64,000 bases of DNA, taken from positions 2,168,001 through 2,232,000 of the forward strand of contig AP018172.1 in the NCBI GenBank assembly GCA_002368175.1, given 5' to 3'. The translations under genes were made by a program, and so were the position numbers. The notes under the pieces are model-generated. The model did not search any database and had not been told where the DNA came from. It saw only the letters and a program-made list of their open reading frames with translations. Position 1 is the stretch's first letter. Each line of letters opens with the position of its first letter. Origin of the DNA: Calothrix sp. NIES-2098 (GTDB lineage Bacteria; Cyanobacteriota; Cyanobacteriia; Cyanobacteriales; Nostocaceae). Of the stretch, positions 25,532 to 35,098 are shown piece after piece.

Positions 25532-26698
25532 TTATTTAACCCCAGTTGTGGCTAATTGGCGTGCTGCTCGCATTGCTTGAACAAATTCCTCAAACAAGTA
25601 ATCAGCATCGTGGGGGCCGGGACTAGCTTCTGGGTGATATTGTACTGAAAACACAGGCAGAGATTTGTGACGTACCCCAGCAACGGTGCGATCGTTCAAG
25701 TTGAGGTGGCTAATTTCCACAACTGCTTCAGGTAAAGAATCTGGGTCGATAGCAAAACTGTGGTTTTGGCTGGTAATTTCTACCCGTTGTTGTAAACCCG
25801 CAGGCTGATTTAATCCCCGATGACCAAATTTGAGTTTAAAGGTTTCTGCACCCAAGGCATGACCCAAAATTTGATGCCCCATACAAATGCCAAAGATGGG
25901 TTTTTCAGCGCCTAGCAGTGCCTTAGCAGTTTCAATACCTTCTGTCACCGCAGCTGGGTCGCCAGGCCCGTTAGAAAGAAAGATACCATCTGGATTATAT
26001 TTGAGAATTTCCTCTGGTGGTGTATGCGCAGGCACAACAATTACCTTGCAACCGTAACTTGCTAGGCGACGCAAGATATTACGTTTCACGCCAAAGTCTA
26101 AGGCAACAACGGTAAAGGATTCTGCCGCACCGTTCGCTGCTTTCGGGTTGAATTCCCAAGCGGGGATTGTGGGATCTGACCATTGATAAACCGTTGGGGT
26201 AGTTACCTCACGCACCAGGTTCAATCCCTGCATACTAGGCGCTGCCTGTACTTGCTCTAGTAACTCAGCCTCATCCAGAATAGTTGTAGAAATACCACCA
26301 TTCATGGCTCCAAACATCCGAATTTTGCGGGTGAGGGCGCGGGTATCAATACCATAAATACCTGGGATTTGGTTTTGTTTCAGGTAATCTGGCAAGGATT
26401 GTGTTGAACGCCAGTTACTCGGTCGCTGACAAATATTGCGAGCGATCGCACCTCGCACCTGTGGTCTAGCCGATTCTTCATCTTCTGGATTGACGCCTGT
26501 GTTACCCAATTCAGGATAGGTAAAAACGACAATCTGACCGCAGTAACTGGGATCGGTCAGCACTTCTTGATATCCAGTCATGCCAGTGTTAAAGACCACT
26601 TCCCCAATTGTGGTTCCTGTGGCACCAAACGACCAACCGCGATAAGCAGTTCCATCCGCTAGGACAAGTAGAGCAGGTATTGTGTCAGACAGGGACAT
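25532..26698 (-). CDS. carA: CarA, carbamoyl-phosphate synthase small subunit
   Basis: CarA hydrolyses glutamine and channels ammonia to CarB for carbamoyl phosphate, the precursor of arginine and pyrimidines. From ATG 26698 it has 388 residues, normal length. The N-terminal half has GEVVFNTGMTGYQEVLTDPS; the C-terminal class I amidotransferase domain has FLSNGPGDP, the nucleophile in GICMGHQILG, and the His-Glu pair in VQYHPEASPGP. A longer frame to TTG 26713 adds five poor residues. carB is not adjacent, which is usual in cyanobacteria. Confidence 0.97.
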   Translation of the reverse strand: MSLSDTIPALLVLADGTAYRGWSFGATGTTIGEVVFNTGMTGYQEVLTDPSYCGQIVVFTYPELGNTGVNPEDEESARPQVRGAIARNICQRPSNWRSTQSLPDYLKQNQIPGIYGIDTRALTRKIRMFGAMNGGISTTILDEAELLEQVQAAPSMQGLNLVREVTTPTVYQWSDPTIPAWEFNPKAANGAAESFTVVALDFGVKRNILRRLASYGCKVIVVPAHTPPEEILKYNPDGIFLSNGPGDPAAVTEGIETAKALLGAEKPIFGICMGHQILGHALGAETFKLKFGHRGLNQPAGLQQRVEITSQNHSFAIDPDSLPEAVVEISHLNLNDRTVAGVRHKSLPVFSVQYHPEASPGPHDADYLFEEFVQAMRAARQLATTGVK

Positions 26699-27033
26699 AG
26701 GCGATGAAGGCAATCATGATTAGGGGCTGGGGATAAGAGCTAGTAATTAAGAAGGTTTTTCTTGTTTCTAGTCTTTAGTCCCTAGTTTCGTATAAGCTGC
26801 GAATGTTAATTATCCCATGAGTTTAGAAACTTAGCGTTCTGAACCTAATTAATTAAAAATAAAAATTTTAATAGTGGTCATTGGTCATTAGTCCAGAGTC
26901 AAGAATCAAAAATTTCTTCCTCTTCTGTTAACCTGCTCGCTTTAATCCCTCTCATCTCCCCCAAACTTTCACTAACTTTCCGACAAAAGAGGTAGATTTG
27001 CCGCCCTCTGGGCAGGTAGAATCGAAGTTAATT
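26699..27033. other. Divergent intergenic region carA / aspartic-protease gene
   Basis: 335 bases with short degenerate repeats (TGGTCATTGGTCATTAG, then AGTCAAGAATC) and AT-rich tracts. Both promoters should lie here; I see no clear operator or hairpin. Confidence 0.45.
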
Positions 27034-28086
27034 ATGCTCCAGTCTTTTTTATCCCGTGCAATCCTGATTCTTTTATCAAGTACGCTAGCGGTTTTGGGTG
27101 TTGCCTGTAGTGAAGACAAACAGAATACTGCGATTAGCATCCACGAGCAGTCTACGCCTGTGGAAAATGAAGCAGCATCACCGCTTGTCGAAGCTTCCCC
27201 ATTATCTAGCCCAGAACCACAGCCACAGACCACTACCTCGGCAATTGAATTAAATTCTTTTGAATTGGCGCTGGACAAAGCCGCAGGTGCGATGACAATC
27301 AGCCAATCTGCCCAATCAACTGATGATTGGAAGTTGGTGGCGAGTCAGTTCCAGGATGCGATCGCGCTGATGAAAAACGTGCAGCACGAAAGCCCAAATT
27401 TCACGGTGGCTCAAATCAAAATCTCCGAGTACCAGCGGCAAATTCGATATGCCTTGGATAAAGCTACGCCAAAACCTTTAGCACCCATAGCGGCAAAACC
27501 CCAAAGGGTAGTTGTTGTAGTTCCTGCTAAAAAAGCCACACCCAGTCCTAGCCAACCTGTAGCGCCAGTTGTACCCAAGCAACAGCCATTACCACAGTCG
27601 ATTTTGCTCCCAACCAAACAAATTGACCAAGAGCAAGATGTATTTGTCGCGCCAATCAAACGCCGCATTGGGGGAACACCAATTATTGACGTTACCTTCA
27701 ATGGCGAACGGAGATTCGAGATGATTGTGGATACAGGGGCTAGTGGCACTGTAATTACTCAAAACATGGCAAATGCTTTGGGTATTGTACCCGTTGGTAA
27801 AACTAAAGCTAACACAGCCAGTTCTAAGCAAGTGGAATTTACGATTGGCTATGTTGATTCAATGGCGGCAGCTGGTGTAAAGGTGAATAAAGTACCAGTA
27901 GCGATCGCAGGCTCAGACCTAGAAACTGGGCTACTTGGCCACGACTTTTTCGGCAATTACGATGTCACCATCAAACGCAATGTCGTGGAATTTCGCCCGC
28001 AATCGCGATCGGAAACTAATTCCGCAGAAACTGAACTAACTGTTCCAATTTTACCCAGGGAGCGCCACTATCTAGGATCTCCTTAG
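27034..28086 (+). CDS. Lipoprotein with retropepsin-like aspartic protease domain
   Basis: ATG 27034 is preferred (TTG 26998 also in frame), giving 350 residues. The N-terminus is a lipoprotein signal (ILILLSSTLAVLGVAC). A Ser/Glu/Pro-rich spacer, a helical TPR-like segment and a Pro/Gln-rich linker follow. The last ~130 residues are a retroviral-type aspartic protease: FEMIVDTGASGTVITQNMA with the D-T-G-A catalytic triad, and the downstream hydrophobic-Gly motif at GLLGHDFFGNYDV. One domain is present, so activity needs a dimer. It should act outside the plasma membrane. Its 3' end overlaps the convergent trpD by 71 bases. Confidence 0.88.
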   Translation: MLQSFLSRAILILLSSTLAVLGVACSEDKQNTAISIHEQSTPVENEAASPLVEASPLSSPEPQPQTTTSAIELNSFELALDKAAGAMTISQSAQSTDDWKLVASQFQDAIALMKNVQHESPNFTVAQIKISEYQRQIRYALDKATPKPLAPIAAKPQRVVVVVPAKKATPSPSQPVAPVVPKQQPLPQSILLPTKQIDQEQDVFVAPIKRRIGGTPIIDVTFNGERRFEMIVDTGASGTVITQNMANALGIVPVGKTKANTASSKQVEFTIGYVDSMAAAGVKVNKVPVAIAGSDLETGLLGHDFFGNYDVTIKRNVVEFRPQSRSETNSAETELTVPILPRERHYLGSP

Positions 28087-29083
28087 CTACCCTAATACCT
28101 TGGGCATGGTCTAGTAGTGGGACCGCACCTGCCACTTGCAGCGCTAATGAAGCATTTAACGCCACAGCGTCCTGTTGCGCTTGAGTTCCTTTGCCTTGCA
28201 GTACCGCTTTCAGAATCTCCGCATTTTCTTGGACATCCCCACCTCTTAGGGCACCTATAGTCGCAGGAGTTACACCTACAGCTTCGGGATTTACAGTAGT
28301 TAACTGCACTTCACCATCAGATAACACTGCTAAATCAGTTATATCGCCTAACCCCGCTTCATCTAACTTTTCTCGCCCATGTAAAACGATTGCCTTTTGC
28401 TTACCCAAATTTTGTAATGCTTGGGCAACTGTTGCCAAAAGTTTGGGAGTAAATAACCCCACTACTTGCCCAGTCGGATTTAAAGGATTTACTAATGGCC
28501 CGAGTAAGTTGAAAACAGTCCGTACCTTGAGAGTCCGCCGCAATGTCGCCACCGCTTTGAGTGCTGGATGCCAACCAGGGGCGAATAAAAAAGCGATCCC
28601 CACTTCTTTTGCTGCTGCTTGAACTTTTTCGCTAGGGGCGCTGAGATTTACACCTAAAGCTTCCAAAACATCGGCACTGCCTGTGAGGCTTGAAGCCGAA
28701 CGATTACCATGTTTAGCAACGGGCACACCATAGGCAGCCGCTACAAAAGCAACAGCTGTAGAAATATTAAAAGTTGATGAACCATCTCCACCAGTGCCAC
28801 AGGTATCGATGAGAGTGGTGAATTCTGAGTTTGGAGTTCTGATAAAGGATGATTGAGACTGTAGCACTTCCGCCATCCCAGTTAGTTCGTCAGCAGAAAC
28901 GCCTTTAAAGTTCAGTGCTGTTAAAATTGCTCCCGATAACTCTGGTGGAACAGATTCACTTAGCCATCCTTGCATCAATTCCGCAGCTTGAGTGCGGGAT
29001 AAAGATTCACCATCGATTAATTGTTGCAGCAGAAGATACCAGCTAGAAGAGATTTCTGGCGAGGAGATGGGGGAAGTTGTCAT
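28016..29083 (-). CDS. trpD: TrpD, anthranilate phosphoribosyltransferase
   Basis: TrpD joins anthranilate and PRPP in the second step of tryptophan synthesis. The 355 residues contain GTGGDGSSTFNISTAVAFVAA (PRPP glycine loop), AKHGNRSASS, the anthranilate-site region GVAFLFAPGWHPALK and LLGPLVNP, and the VHGREKLDEAGLGD segment. The start is ATG 29083. It is not in a trp operon; single scattered trp genes are usual in cyanobacteria. The last ~70 bases overlap the coding end of the convergent protease gene in opposite orientation. Confidence 0.96.
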   Translation of the reverse strand: MTTSPISSPEISSSWYLLLQQLIDGESLSRTQAAELMQGWLSESVPPELSGAILTALNFKGVSADELTGMAEVLQSQSSFIRTPNSEFTTLIDTCGTGGDGSSTFNISTAVAFVAAAYGVPVAKHGNRSASSLTGSADVLEALGVNLSAPSEKVQAAAKEVGIAFLFAPGWHPALKAVATLRRTLKVRTVFNLLGPLVNPLNPTGQVVGLFTPKLLATVAQALQNLGKQKAIVLHGREKLDEAGLGDITDLAVLSDGEVQLTTVNPEAVGVTPATIGALRGGDVQENAEILKAVLQGKGTQAQQDAVALNASLALQVAGAVPLLDHAQGIRVAKEILDSGAPWVKLEQLVQFLRN

Positions 29084-29333
29084 GGGGTAGGGTTGAGCTT
29101 TTGTTGATGAGTCTGGGAGTTATCCTACCGGAAAATGGGAAACACTTTGTAGTTAGAACTTTAGTACTTGATAAGGAGTATGTAGGATATTTGGAAACAA
29201 ATGAGTTATCGCCTAATACGATTAGGTCAGTAAATTATATTTATTACACTTAATAGATCCAATTCAAAAGATTATTCTTATCTTAATTTTTTCAAATAAC
29301 CCGAATTGAATCTATTTAACTACTTGAAGTCAA

Positions 29334-31460
29334 CTATTCATTTATACGCACTACCCAAGTAGTCTCACCTCCTCCTTTTTTTGGGCCTTTTTGGGACTTC
29401 CAAAACTTTCCTTCTTCTCCCAATGTTTCAATTAGTGTTCGTTTTATACAAGTATTTATTGTGTTCTTATCACTTTTTAAGTTATCTGGGAGAAAGCTTT
29501 CAACAAAGCCCATGAGAACACCCCAAGGTAAACCTTTACCATTAATGACTTTCTGCTTAAATTCATCATGTTGTTGAAGCTGTTGGATAGCATCATTGAT
29601 ACTTTCCTGATAAAAATCTCCTGTTTCTGTTGCAGAATAACTTTCTACTTCTTCTAAAAATTCACCAGTTCCTTCTAAATTTTGAGTATCTACATCAGAT
29701 ATAGTACGGGTGTGTCCATTCAGGTCTGCTTTGAGCTTGGTAGCAAAAGTCTCAACAGATTGTTTATCATATTTAGGATCTAGAGGTTGTTGATATATTT
29801 TTTTAAATGAGAGCGCACGAAATGAAACAGGATAAGGGTTAGCACTTACACTACTCCACATCACTCCTTGACCTGGTAATGGTTCGTTCAAAAGACCACC
29901 TAATAAATCATCACTAAAGTGAGAATTAGCTCTTTGTAAACTCTTTAAATCTGAAGCAGATAGTAAGTGAAATACAAACCAATTGTCACCTTGACTGAGT
30001 AATTCTACGGGAATACTACCAGGTTGCTGAGTAATCATTACAGCGCCTAAATCATATTTTCTTCCTTCTTTAAACCAATCTACAAAAGGTGCATTACTTG
30101 AACCACTTCCTTTATTTAGTACACTTTGTGCTTCTTCTAAAACAGCAATAGTAGGAATGGTTTTAGCATCTTTTTTAGTAAAGTTATCTTGGTTGTCATT
30201 AAATATTTCTTGAAGGATTATACTTGATAAAGTTAGACCCTGTTCTCCCCGCATTTGTGAAATATCTACAATACAAAGCTTACCTTCTTTTAAGCTTTGC
30301 AATAAGAAATCCATAAGCCGACTGTTAGGATCATGCAAAGTATTGACAATATAAACGATATTGCTTAAAGCTGCTCCAGCTTCTGCATCAGCATTATCGC
30401 TTATACTTAGCAACTTCCTAACCTGTTCTATATTTGCGTTATAGCCATCTTTGTAGGCTAAATCAACAAGTTGTATCCACTTGTTATGAGATAGTCCTCT
30501 AAGTTTGCGAACATTTTGTTGTTCTTGTTTCTCTGGTGATAAAGCAACGCCAATAATATTGGCAGGTTTGAAGCGGCGAATATCCAGCTTAACACCACCT
30601 GCCACAAAAGAAGCATAGAAGTCACTGGGAGCTTGGCGACGAGTAAAAATTACAAGTTTATCGTGTAAATGTGGGACATCAGCTAATCCTGGGTTGCCGT
30701 TATCATCTGGCCAAAAATATTCTCCTTCTGGATCAAAGATTAAAGTTCCCACAGGCACATCTTGATCACGTTTCTTTTTAGTTGGTGTTGTTTTGTATAG
30801 TTCACTAAACAGCAATTTGATTAAGTTAGACTTTCCATAACCAGCCCGTGCAAATACAAATGATCTTCGCGAAACTAAATTCTGAATTGGAAAATGAGTA
30901 ATAACTTCTGGGTATTTAACCTGCATCCAATCAGCAATACCAAGCCGTGAATCACTACCAGCATAAACAAATTCTCCTAATGCAAAAAAACCAATATCTG
31001 CTCCTGTAATGTTGTGTCCTGCTATTTCCCTAATAATTTCATTACTTGGAAAAGCAACCTTACTCCCTACATGAGGAAGACGGCGGTGAGATGCTACAAA
31101 TACAAATTTTCCATTTGAATGACGTATAACTCCAAGAACTCGGATATTGACTCGATATTTTACATATTGTTCGCGTAAATCTTCTGGAATTTCCCTGTCT
31201 TCATCCATTGCTCGCAAGCTGAAATCCTCACCATGTTCCCTGGTAAGTTTTCCGTCTGAATAGAAAGATGTAATTCTTCCTAAAACTGCCTCATCTTCAC
31301 TAGCCAGTTGTACCAGTAGAAACTGTCCATGCATGGGAATGCTTTGAAATTCATTGCGGTAAGGCAATACAATATCTGCATGAAATTCCAGCCCTCCTTC
31401 ACTAAAGCCTCTAAAAATACCTGATATATTTTCCTTAGGAAATAATGGTGTATTACTCAT
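29334..31460 (-). CDS. herA: HerA-like DNA translocase/helicase ATPase
   Basis: 708 residues. An N-terminal beta-barrel (HAS-barrel-like, ~10-165) is followed by a FtsK/HerA RecA-like core: Walker A ARAGYGKSN (~204-212), Walker B IAVLEEAQSVL, a sensor-like VMITQQPGSIP, and an arginine-bearing end. HerA forms hexameric rings that pump DNA and work with NurA nuclease in archaeal and some bacterial end resection; bacterial HerA relatives also occur in antiphage systems. The C-terminal ~150 residues, beyond the core, are acidic and may recruit a partner. Its start overlaps the end of the nurA-like gene by 8 bases, so the two are translationally coupled. ATG start. Confidence 0.85.
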   Translation of the reverse strand: MSNTPLFPKENISGIFRGFSEGGLEFHADIVLPYRNEFQSIPMHGQFLLVQLASEDEAVLGRITSFYSDGKLTREHGEDFSLRAMDEDREIPEDLREQYVKYRVNIRVLGVIRHSNGKFVFVASHRRLPHVGSKVAFPSNEIIREIAGHNITGADIGFFALGEFVYAGSDSRLGIADWMQVKYPEVITHFPIQNLVSRRSFVFARAGYGKSNLIKLLFSELYKTTPTKKKRDQDVPVGTLIFDPEGEYFWPDDNGNPGLADVPHLHDKLVIFTRRQAPSDFYASFVAGGVKLDIRRFKPANIIGVALSPEKQEQQNVRKLRGLSHNKWIQLVDLAYKDGYNANIEQVRKLLSISDNADAEAGAALSNIVYIVNTLHDPNSRLMDFLLQSLKEGKLCIVDISQMRGEQGLTLSSIILQEIFNDNQDNFTKKDAKTIPTIAVLEEAQSVLNKGSGSSNAPFVDWFKEGRKYDLGAVMITQQPGSIPVELLSQGDNWFVFHLLSASDLKSLQRANSHFSDDLLGGLLNEPLPGQGVMWSSVSANPYPVSFRALSFKKIYQQPLDPKYDKQSVETFATKLKADLNGHTRTISDVDTQNLEGTGEFLEEVESYSATETGDFYQESINDAIQQLQQHDEFKQKVINGKGLPWGVLMGFVESFLPDNLKSDKNTINTCIKRTLIETLGEEGKFWKSQKGPKKGGGETTWVVRINE

Positions 31461-32574
31461 ATCGCAGCATACCTACATCAGACTGTAATCTAACTCGATC
31501 TACAACATCTTGTTCTTCAGAAGTAAATGATTGGCGAACAGCATTGACAATCAAATCTTCCATAACTTCCATATCGAAACCAACCAATGCAGCTTGTTCA
31601 TGAGCTTGCTGTAAGCATCGAGGGTAGAACGGAACTGGAAAACCACCATTAGCATCTGCCAATAGATACCCCATAACTTGAGAAGCTTGATTAAGCTGAG
31701 GTAAAAAAATATCAACTGGCCAAATTGGGTCGTTTATGCGACTACCAAATCTGACCATAAATAAACGTCCACCTACAAACTTCTCAGCTTCACTTCCCGT
31801 AGCATACTCTTCCCAAATATAGGCTTTCTTCTGAATATCTGGTGGTATTTCTACATAACACGGATAACCTTGAGTTAATATCCCTTCTAATGCAAATGCT
31901 AATCTATATCGTGCAAGTACTTTGCTTTTTTTAGAGAAACCAATAAGATAAACGCGCCTCTTAGTCTGATGATAAATTTCATTGATAGTAGCACTAATTT
32001 TTTCTAAGAGATCTTTAAACAGTTGTCGTGAGAAAATTTTACTTCGTAAGAGTCCATCACGAACAATTAAAGTATCTGTATTAAATCCTCCCTGCTTCAG
32101 CATCTGATACAATGCAGCCCATTCTGCCAAATCACGATATTCTTGAACCCATGAAGGTCTAGGATTTTCTTGATCGGGGCTAGGTATCATCGGGCTAAGT
32201 TCCCAAAGGGTTTCTACTCCTAAATCTTTCATCATTTGTCCCAAAGCTGATTTAGGATTACCATCTTTGTCTAGGTTGCCAATTGACAATTCCTCAATAT
32301 TTGTTGTTGGAGAAGCTAAATCTAGTAATAGTTCTCTTCCATAAGAGTCTACAACCCTAACCAATTGAAATAAGTAAGGATCAAAATTAACTTTATTGTT
32401 TCCCCCATCAGCAGCTACAAGAGAAATGGATGTGGTAGTTCGAGGATTAATTCGACGCACTTCACTTTTCAATGGTCGAATCTCACTACGTAGTTCTTCT
32501 ATCACCCCTTTATCTGCTGCGGATCTTTCTTCAAGCTTCCTCCGAATATCATTGAGAGTTTCAGGTGTAATCAT
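31453..32574 (-). CDS. nurA: NurA-domain nuclease
   Basis: 373 residues. The order of acidic and basic motifs matches NurA: LVAADGGNNKV with Asp near 56, LIVRDGLLRSKIF with Asp near 173, GFSKKSKVL with the Lys pair near 215, and a late YPRCLQQAHEQA (~318-329). NurA is an RNase H-fold 5'-3' exo/endonuclease, Mn-dependent, that docks on HerA. The first 40 residues are a coiled coil (RKLEERSAADKGVIEELRSE). A HerA-like gene follows with an 8-base overlap, which strongly supports the call. A methyltransferase gene lies ~340 bases upstream on the same strand. Confidence 0.8.
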   Translation of the reverse strand: MITPETLNDIRRKLEERSAADKGVIEELRSEIRPLKSEVRRINPRTTTSISLVAADGGNNKVNFDPYLFQLVRVVDSYGRELLLDLASPTTNIEELSIGNLDKDGNPKSALGQMMKDLGVETLWELSPMIPSPDQENPRPSWVQEYRDLAEWAALYQMLKQGGFNTDTLIVRDGLLRSKIFSRQLFKDLLEKISATINEIYHQTKRRVYLIGFSKKSKVLARYRLAFALEGILTQGYPCYVEIPPDIQKKAYIWEEYATGSEAEKFVGGRLFMVRFGSRINDPIWPVDIFLPQLNQASQVMGYLLADANGGFPVPFYPRCLQQAHEQAALVGFDMEVMEDLIVNAVRQSFTSEEQDVVDRVRLQSDVGMLRYE

Positions 32575-32911
32575 TAATGATGCTGGTCAGCTAACAGTGT
32601 TAATTGATTTTTATTGTATAGTAATTTTATTGAGATGTGTATATATAAATGCTACTAATTTCAATACACTGAAACAGTATTAAAGGACGTAAATAAAGTA
32701 CAAATTTAGTGAAAAAGTCTTGTACTAAGATCATTTTAATATGAAAATTCGGGTTGTGCTGGTAATACAGTGCTGTATTTTTTTGCACATAATAAAATGG
32801 CATAGTTACATATTGTTGAAACATCTTATACTATATTTCTAGATGATTCATTTACTCACCTAAATTAATTGCGGGATTTCTACTAAAATTTATTTTTGTG
32901 CAAGCTGAAAA
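32575..32911. other. AT-rich gap between the DNA methyltransferase and nurA
   Basis: 337 very AT-rich bases, probably with the nurA-herA promoter. I see no ORF, terminator or RNA gene. The sequence does not look like repeat DNA of the neighbouring families. Confidence 0.45.
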
Positions 32912-33748
32912 CTAATACCAATTTGAAATATTTGCAATTTCATAGTTTCGGACTATTAATTCTTGACCGAAAGCAGCATTCTCTCGTTTGTAATTATTCA
33001 TACCATACTGAACTGTGAATTCAGTAATATTAATATTAGCAAAGCTGAATAATTTTCTAATCTCTGGAGAATTATCATAAGTAATTAGCCATCGGTGCGG
33101 GCATTTACGTATATTTTGAGCAAATCGCTCATGATCAAAGTCAGTATGTAAATTCCCCTTTAATCCATATAGTTTTGATTTTGTAGCACTTAAATAGGGT
33201 GGGTCTAGGAAGATAAAAACATCCTCACCCTCTTGAAACAAAAGGTTTTCGTAATCTCCGCTAGTAATGTGGACAGATGATAAATGAACAGAGAGTTTTC
33301 GTAATCTATTGATCGATGAATCTGTAAATCTTAGTTCAAAGGCTTGCTGAGAGTATCCCCCCGAATCCACTGTTCCACTGAATGAAATTCGGTTTAATAT
33401 GAAAAATCGTACTGCTCTATCGAAGTCACTAAGTTTAATGTCTTCATTTGTAAAATGATTAAATAATTCTCTCCCATCCTTATATTTTTCCTTAAATTTT
33501 TCTACCTCTTTTACAAGTGATTCTATCTCTGTTTTGGCATATAACCAAAAGCAACATAAATCAGAATTCAAGTCGTTGATCCAATATCGGTTTATTTTGT
33601 TACCAAATCGTTGTTTCACAGCTAGAAAAACCGATCCGCCACCAACACAAGGCTCTCTATATTCTTTAATATCTGATGGAATATAAGGAATTATTTTCTT
33701 GAGGGCTTTTGATTTACCGCCTGGATATCGGAGCGGGCTTTTGAGCAT
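32912..33748 (-). CDS. D12-class (Dam-like) N6-adenine DNA methyltransferase
   Basis: 278 residues. The SAM loop is at the very N-terminus (LKSPLRYPGGKSKALKKI), followed by EPCVGGGSVFLAV, and the catalytic motif IFLDPPYLS (D-P-P-Y) with ITYDNSPEIR after it. This order (alpha class, D12) is that of Dam, DpnM and EcoRV-type methylases, which methylate adenine in short palindromes. The target here is unknown. HIP1 contains GATC, so a GATC methylase is conceivable, but the divergence of the target-recognition region (residues ~60-170) does not settle it. No restriction endonuclease is adjacent; a NurA-HerA pair lies downstream on the same strand. Confidence 0.92.
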   Translation of the reverse strand: MLKSPLRYPGGKSKALKKIIPYIPSDIKEYREPCVGGGSVFLAVKQRFGNKINRYWINDLNSDLCCFWLYAKTEIESLVKEVEKFKEKYKDGRELFNHFTNEDIKLSDFDRAVRFFILNRISFSGTVDSGGYSQQAFELRFTDSSINRLRKLSVHLSSVHITSGDYENLLFQEGEDVFIFLDPPYLSATKSKLYGLKGNLHTDFDHERFAQNIRKCPHRWLITYDNSPEIRKLFSFANINITEFTVQYGMNNYKRENAAFGQELIVRNYEIANISNWY

Positions 33749-33842
33749 AATTGCTAAAGGTAAAATTAAATTTTAAGTCACTTATATTACCATAAAATAT
33801 GGATAATTTAAGATTAATTCTGTGTTCTTCTGTGGTGTAAAA

Positions 33843-34928
33843 TTAACGTGATGAGCGAAAGATGACCCTTCCAGGTGATTCTTCTTGATTAATTCGCGCA
33901 TAGACTCGCAGACAAGCCAACACTTCCCCAGGATTACCGCCACAATCAAGTTGCAGGTCATCTTTTGTTAAGGCGCAGATATCGGCGTAAAGACCTGATA
34001 ACTGGCGAATTCGGACATCATTACCTGCATTATTAGCTCGATCGACAAATTTTTTCAGCATACGCCGAGATTCTTGTTGTAGTTTACCCCACCACGAATA
34101 GCGATCGCCTGGTGGCACAAATACTAAAGAATGAATTGCCTCATCCATGTCAATCCAAGTACGTAGAGTTAATAGTTCATCAGTATTTTCTACAGCTTTT
34201 TGGGTGCGTTGAAAGCGGTGTATTAAAGCTTCAATGTATTGATTTTGCTGTTCTGGCTTGGAGTGTAAGGATACAATATCAAAGCTAAAAACGCTTTTTA
34301 AGGCATGATGTAAATCTGGTTCTATTTCGATAAAATTTATACACAAATTTAAATAGCCAGCTAGTGAATTTAAATCTTTCGATTCGCTAACTTGAATAAT
34401 TTCTGAATTAATCAGTGCTTTTTGAGATAAACATAAACCCTTGGCTTCAACTGTACCGCTTAATCCGGGGTAAACAATTTCATCTCGGATAAAGGGTAAA
34501 GGATAGAGATTAGAGGTATCTTCTACTGCACCAACTTCTTGAGCTATAGTCAAAGAATGTTGTCGCCAAGATGTCGCCAATTCTTCTGGAACTCGCAGCA
34601 ATTTACGTTGAATTTCGTTCCATAATTCTGCGTCTGTTTGGCTTTGTAGCTGCGAGTTTCCTAAATATAATTTGAGTTCTTTATCAGCATCAAATTCTTC
34701 GCGGAGGCGACTTAATTTTAATTCGTTGTTAGAGTTGGATTTTAAGGATATAGGTTGTAATAAAGCGTGGATTTCTTGCAGCACTTCGTCACATAATTCA
34801 GCACCAGGATCGAGAGGAAATTCTGTTTGGGCTTGCTTTAAAGAAGCTTGTATTCCGTACAGGCTAAACCGGAGTAATTGGGCTAAGTGTGAGTTTTCTA
34901 TTTCTAAAAGTTGGCGTAGATGCTGCAT
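33843..34928 (-). CDS. Hypothetical protein, 361 aa, third gene of the GTPase-Hsp70 module
   Basis: I do not recognise a family. The protein is mostly helical and soluble: long amphipathic helices at the N-terminus (LRQLLEIENSHLAQLLRF), a strand-rich middle with a Cys-Leu-Ser region (YPGLSGTVEAKGLCLSQ), and a C-terminal helical stretch (WWGKLQQESRRMLKKFVDRA, then LRVYARI). It lies downstream of the dynamin-like and Hsp70-like genes on the same strand, separated from the latter by a 170-base repeat-bearing gap. Its position matches the third member of SrfA/B/C-like loci, but no homology to SrfA can be claimed by eye. Confidence 0.65.
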   Translation of the reverse strand: MQHLRQLLEIENSHLAQLLRFSLYGIQASLKQAQTEFPLDPGAELCDEVLQEIHALLQPISLKSNSNNELKLSRLREEFDADKELKLYLGNSQLQSQTDAELWNEIQRKLLRVPEELATSWRQHSLTIAQEVGAVEDTSNLYPLPFIRDEIVYPGLSGTVEAKGLCLSQKALINSEIIQVSESKDLNSLAGYLNLCINFIEIEPDLHHALKSVFSFDIVSLHSKPEQQNQYIEALIHRFQRTQKAVENTDELLTLRTWIDMDEAIHSLVFVPPGDRYSWWGKLQQESRRMLKKFVDRANNAGNDVRIRQLSGLYADICALTKDDLQLDCGGNPGEVLACLRVYARINQEESPGRVIFRSSR

Positions 34929-34954
34929 TAATGTTGCCTCCGGTTTTAGCTAGT

Positions 34955-35090
34955 TTTATCTCACGAACCACAGAGACACAAAGACACAGAGTAAGATGTT
35001 TTGATGTAGTTTTCCTTTGCGTCTTTGCGACGGACACTTTGCTCAAGTCGGGGAACCCGCCCACGCAAGTGTCCTCGCCTTTGCGTGAGG
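34955..35090. repeat. Dispersed ACGAAC/CACAGAGACAC repeat between operon genes
   Basis: CACGAACCACAGAGACACAA and CTTTGCGTCTTTGCGACGG face each other in partly inverted orientation, and a second pair (GGACACTTTGCTCAAGTCGGG versus CCCGCCCACGCAAGTGTCC) follows. The same motif class recurs at 38082-38195 and inside the decarboxylase gene at 61198-61284. Confidence 0.6.
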
Positions 35091-35098
35091 TAATTACC

